A DNA stretch of 25,478 nt, taken from the NCBI GenBank assembly GCA_026398575.1, contig JAPLSP010000450.1:1-25478 (forward strand), in the 5' to 3' direction. Origin of the DNA: Candidatus Sumerlaeota bacterium. Its GTDB lineage: Bacteria > Sumerlaeota > Sumerlaeia > JADFCT01. Below the pieces are notes generated by a model. That model was not told the origin of the DNA. It saw only the letters and a list, made by a program, of their open reading frames with translations, and made no database searches. Each line of letters opens with the position of its first letter. The first letter of the stretch is position 1. Below, one piece after another: positions 23,701 to 25,478 of the stretch. Made by a program: the position numbers and the translations under genes.

Positions 23701-25035
23701 GGCTTCGGCGCCGCGCCGCGCCCCAATCTCATCACCTTGACGCCGCCGGCCAGCTGGAAGCCCGACATCGGCGCCATCGCCTTCCGCGTGTATTCGGGCC
23801 TCTTGAATCATCAGAAAATCCCGATCGCCGCCCTCGCGGACAATCCGTCCACGCCCGGCCTGGACTACTACTTCTACGAACTGACCGCCGACTGGATTGG
23901 GTGGAAGCAGTTCACCATCCCGATTGCGGATTTCGCCCCGGTGGGTTCGCCGCTGGGCTGGGATAAGATCACGCAGGTCCAGTTCCGCGCCGATGGATGG
24001 GACGCCACGCGCCTGGGCGATTCGGTCTTGAACGTCGAAGGGCTGGACAGCGCGCCGATCGGCGACCTGTTCGGCGACGTGCCGGCGCCGCAGTATAATC
24101 TCATTTTCAAGCCGCCCGATCCCGTCGGCGCAAAGACGGGCGCGGTCAGCTTCAGCCTTTATTCCTACGCCCCCACCCGGCAGGACCTGCTGCTTCTGTG
24201 CATGTCCGAAAACGCCGTCAACGGCTCGTCTCCCGACTACTATTCCTACGGCATTGATGTGAACTGGACGGGCTGGAAGCAGTTCTCCGTTCCCCTGAAA
24301 AGCTTCAGCACGGCCCGTCTGCCTCTGGGATGGGACCAACTGAATGAAATTCGCTTCTATACGAACGGCTGGAGCCATACGCTGACAACGGGAACCGTTC
24401 TATGCCTCCGCGATTTTCAGATCGCGCTGCCAACGACCTACACCCTCGCCGTCACCAGCGATCACGGGCGGGTTGATGTCGCCCCGAAACTTGCCTTCTA
24501 CGATCCCGGCGCCACCGTAACGCTGATGGTCGCCGCCGTTGACGCCGGATGGGTGTTCGACAGTTGGACCGGCGACGTCCCGGCGGGCGCGGAGCATGAT
24601 AATCCTCTCACGATGATCATGGACCGCAACCGCGCCGTAACCGCTCATTACGCGTCCGCGACGCCGACGGGGACAGTCATTGTGGATGCCAGGCCTTCAA
24701 GCGCATCCTGGTCGCTCACGGACAGCCTCACTCAAACATGGAACGGAACCGGGCCAGCCACAATAACAAGCGTCACAGCAGGCGCGGTCCAAATCACCTG
24801 GCTGCCGTTGGACGGCTTTGACGCTCCGTTAATAAATCCCATGTTCCAAACGTTGGCAACCGGCGCCACGATCACCTTCCAAGGCCGATACTCGCTGCCG
24901 CTGGATTTGCTCCTGAGTTATCTTGCCGGCAAAACCGCCAGCCTAAGCGCCGCGCAGCTGGAAGCCGCCGACATAAACAACGACGCCGCGGTTGACATCG
25001 CCGATGTGATTGCATTAATCAAGCTGGGCCACTGA
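20761..25035 (+). CDS. secreted multidomain heparinase II/III-like polysaccharide lyase with dockerin-like tail
   Basis: 1424 residues from ATG 20761 (TTG 20752 is possible; neither has a clear ribosome-binding site). A signal peptide (LMAALILAQAALGVAA) leads into a DNRLRE/CBM96-like β-domain (about 30-200) and a PA14-like domain (about 206-370; MEYWEG, FHAPLTGNYVFYLS). Next comes an α-helical toroid (about 378-710) and a heparinase II/III-type β-sandwich (about 713-960) with NNGGHWHLDLGSF (H738, H740, D742) and EGHNTL (H789). This combination fits lyases or hydrolases of uronic-acid polysaccharides. Two tandem copies of a ~110-residue domain follow (about 988-1100 and 1112-1225), both with GWKQF and PLGWD. 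Then come a bacterial β-repeat module (FDSWTGDVP), a PEGA-like module, and a single EF-hand-like tail, DINNDAAVDIADVIALI. Substrate unknown. Confidence 0.87.
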   Translation: MCNPLLNRSRTGLMAALILAQAALGVAATVSFYPCDDACVRGGTYANTRLGALPPDSASLNVKFAGSNNDYTRVAYLKFDLSGTSGVVQSANLLLTVSARDTAGTGQDFLKKVNNDAWAEANITSATQPTDWATSLLATWIAPAAGSTVSIDLTDTINRRTSDYLSLAIYSNDGRSVVYYSKDQNPQNVWPRLVVTGAEVSAPGPTGRVRMEYWEGLTPPTINGLKAAPGYPNKPTGRDYPASLETVRGFRDNYGVRLRGYFHAPLTGNYVFYLSAAAAAQLLLSTDDATGSLRPSPVAEVTSATNWRDWSAAPSQQSSPIALVKGQKYYFEALMAAGVGDDHLSIGWQLPDGSFERPVPGDRVSPYLANESVPPAGHTLDYLTAAHPRIMASEHTFARVRQKVVSDPDMQDRWASLKSSADALLSQPPSTYIISTGRLLGVSRQVLGRVQTLAMAYRISGDAVYLRRAVAEMYAVSQFPDWHPSHFLDTAEMTAAVAIGYDWLYNDLVTSERLVLRTAIRDFGLKPGLAVYKGGSGWGVNNWNQVCNGGMGMGALAIADDDPATASAVLDKALAYYNLLYMVPDGGWAEGPGYWGYATQYMSYLFSSAETAVGCAYGLAERLGMKQTGFFPICMNRPSHKVFGFSDAGSGEVTNSPQHYWFAWRYGEPAFSRYQREYDRSSGQEMLWFDNRGQLPGDIPLALDRTFQSCGVAEMRGSWDWGYPTFAGLKAGVNNGGHWHLDLGSFVMDALGQEFAMDLGGNDYGTVGVSDYFDNAQRWKYYKVRAEGHNTLMLNPDNQADQAFGSAPITSFRTDAEGAYTIADLTQAYKSDATKVRRGLMMRNYRREVIVQDEVTGLGGAKDLYWFLHTRAAIQILDGGRSAMLTQSGQRVWAHILDAPTSAVFGVMNAVPLPTSPVPKNGQDATTGIQKLFIHNKGAATVRLVVWLVPLPIGQNPPTTMPAVLSLDSWGSVVFNDPGTGFGAAPRPNLITLTPPASWKPDIGAIAFRVYSGLLNHQKIPIAALADNPSTPGLDYYFYELTADWIGWKQFTIPIADFAPVGSPLGWDKITQVQFRADGWDATRLGDSVLNVEGLDSAPIGDLFGDVPAPQYNLIFKPPDPVGAKTGAVSFSLYSYAPTRQDLLLLCMSENAVNGSSPDYYSYGIDVNWTGWKQFSVPLKSFSTARLPLGWDQLNEIRFYTNGWSHTLTTGTVLCLRDFQIALPTTYTLAVTSDHGRVDVAPKLAFYDPGATVTLMVAAVDAGWVFDSWTGDVPAGAEHDNPLTMIMDRNRAVTAHYASATPTGTVIVDARPSSASWSLTDSLTQTWNGTGPATITSVTAGAVQITWLPLDGFDAPLINPMFQTLATGATITFQGRYSLPLDLLLSYLAGKTASLSAAQLEAADINNDAAVDIADVIALIKLGH

Positions 25036-25088
25036 GAATCCTGAAAAATAAATCCCCAAAGCCTTCGGATTCCTGGCAGAATAATGGA

Positions 25089-25255
25089 AGATGGCGGTTA
25101 TCTGTTTCTTTCCATCGCTTCTTCCTGCGGCAGCGTCCAATGCATTGCTCCAATGCATTTCCCTTTTTCCTGCCAGAACTTGATTTCTTCAGGAACGGCG
25201 TCTCATAGGCATAGGCATGGAGGGTTTCACTCCATGTAATATCTTTTTCAGCCGC
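25089..25255 (-). pseudogene. decayed coding stretch with an apparent frameshift
   Basis: Read on the minus strand, 25255 down to about 25195 gives a protein-like segment (AEKDITWSETLHAYAYETP). It then turns into unlikely sequence, while the neighbouring frame picks up PEEIKFWQEKGKCIGAMHWT and ends QEEAMERNR with TAA at about 25089-25091. A single-base loss near 25195 would join the two halves. The first half is in the same frame as the membrane-protein tail upstream, separated from it only by TAA at 25256-25258, so one longer gene may have been broken twice. The family is unknown. The remaining bases 25036-25088 show nothing. Confidence 0.42.
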
Positions 25256-25478
25256 TTAAAATAACTTAATTAGGTCATAAATGTATCCATACATTCCACC
25301 TCGCGAGAAAAATGCCAGTATTATTCCAGAAACAATTAAACAAACAAGTATAAATATTATTGGATCCTTTTGGCGGGAAATAATATACTTCTTGCCGTAT
25401 TTCCATATATATAGCCATTGCAATGGGATTAGAAAGATTATTGAAAAAGCGTATGCCTTTAGCCGCCTGAAGTAGGTG
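25256..25478 (-). CDS. 3' end of an integral membrane protein (partial)
   Basis: A minus-strand frame enters from the right edge and stays open for 73 codons to TAA at 25256-25258. No start lies in the window. The peptide has two strong hydrophobic segments (AYAFSIIFLIPLQWLYIW and DPIIFILVCLIVSGIILAFF) split by a basic loop (KYGKKYIISRQK), which is convincing membrane-protein sequence. The region is visibly richer in A and T than the rest of the window. A + strand open frame of 64 codons at 25281-25475 overlaps it and looks like its shadow. The family cannot be named from the tail. The stop may be premature. Confidence 0.55.
   Translation of the reverse strand, partial: TYFRRLKAYAFSIIFLIPLQWLYIWKYGKKYIISRQKDPIIFILVCLIVSGIILAFFSRGGMYGYIYDLIKLF

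Noticed and set aside
22987..24378. 463-codon minus-strand open frame inside the lyase gene
   Set aside because: It lies wholly within the heparinase-like and repeated domains of the + strand gene and shows no protein-family features.
25281..25475. 64-codon + strand open frame at the right edge
   Set aside because: No ribosome-binding site is visible, and the opposite strand has much more convincing transmembrane sequence through the same bases.

Overview
The window looks like chromosome from a GC-rich, probably anaerobic, uncultured bacterium. An exported DUF4091-type hydrolase, a modular heparinase-like lyase ending in a dockerin-like EF-hand, a Tat-exported TIM-barrel isomerase and many different intergenic repeat families all recall metagenomic PVC-like or Sumerlaeota/Hydrogenedentota-like lineages. 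That placement is inference: there is no rRNA or other marker here. Ribosome-binding sites (GGAG/AGGA types) are visible for most genes. No tRNA, rRNA, CRISPR array or replication origin was seen.

Layout. 1-3165: a possible gene tail, then a large exported CBM9-like/DUF4091 protein. 3166-4805: a long inverted repeat, then an ArnT/PMT-type membrane glycosyltransferase. 5032-7685: an oxygen and peroxide defence set on the + strand (rubrerythrin, thiol peroxidase, flavodiiron protein). 7794-10444: a Sel1-repeat lipoprotein and a class II fumarase. 10445-11530: an IS200-like (REP-associated type) transposase flanked by four copies of a structured ~100-160 bp repeat. 11533-14007, minus strand: TlyA-type rRNA methyltransferase, metallo-beta-lactamase-fold hydrolase and an exported protein of unknown function, probably co-transcribed. 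14255-14806: a dCTP deaminase-family protein that appears to lack the catalytic Glu. 14901-16484, minus: a GT4 glycosyltransferase and a small unknown protein. 16735-17811: chorismate mutase/prephenate dehydratase. 17887-19134: an exported metallophosphoesterase. 19390-20346, minus: a Tat-exported sugar isomerase-like TIM barrel. 20761-25035: the 1424-residue lyase. 25036-25478: an AT-rich end with a membrane-protein tail and a decayed coding stretch.

Themes. Two functions stand out: extracytoplasmic processing of polysaccharide or glycoconjugate (DUF4091 protein, lyase, phosphoesterase, isomerase, two glycosyltransferases) and survival of transient oxygen exposure by an anaerobe. The rest is housekeeping (fumarase, phenylalanine synthesis, nucleotide metabolism, ribosome modification).

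The least ordinary layer is non-coding. Many of the intergenic gaps carry a tandem or inverted repeat, with unit lengths of 7, 9, 15, 18 and 25 bp plus long palindromes. Several families recur or share a 7-bp period with unrelated unit sequences. I found no clear new multi-gene system. The repeat layer, the Ala-for-Glu change in the dCTP deaminase homologue and the modular lyase are the best leads.
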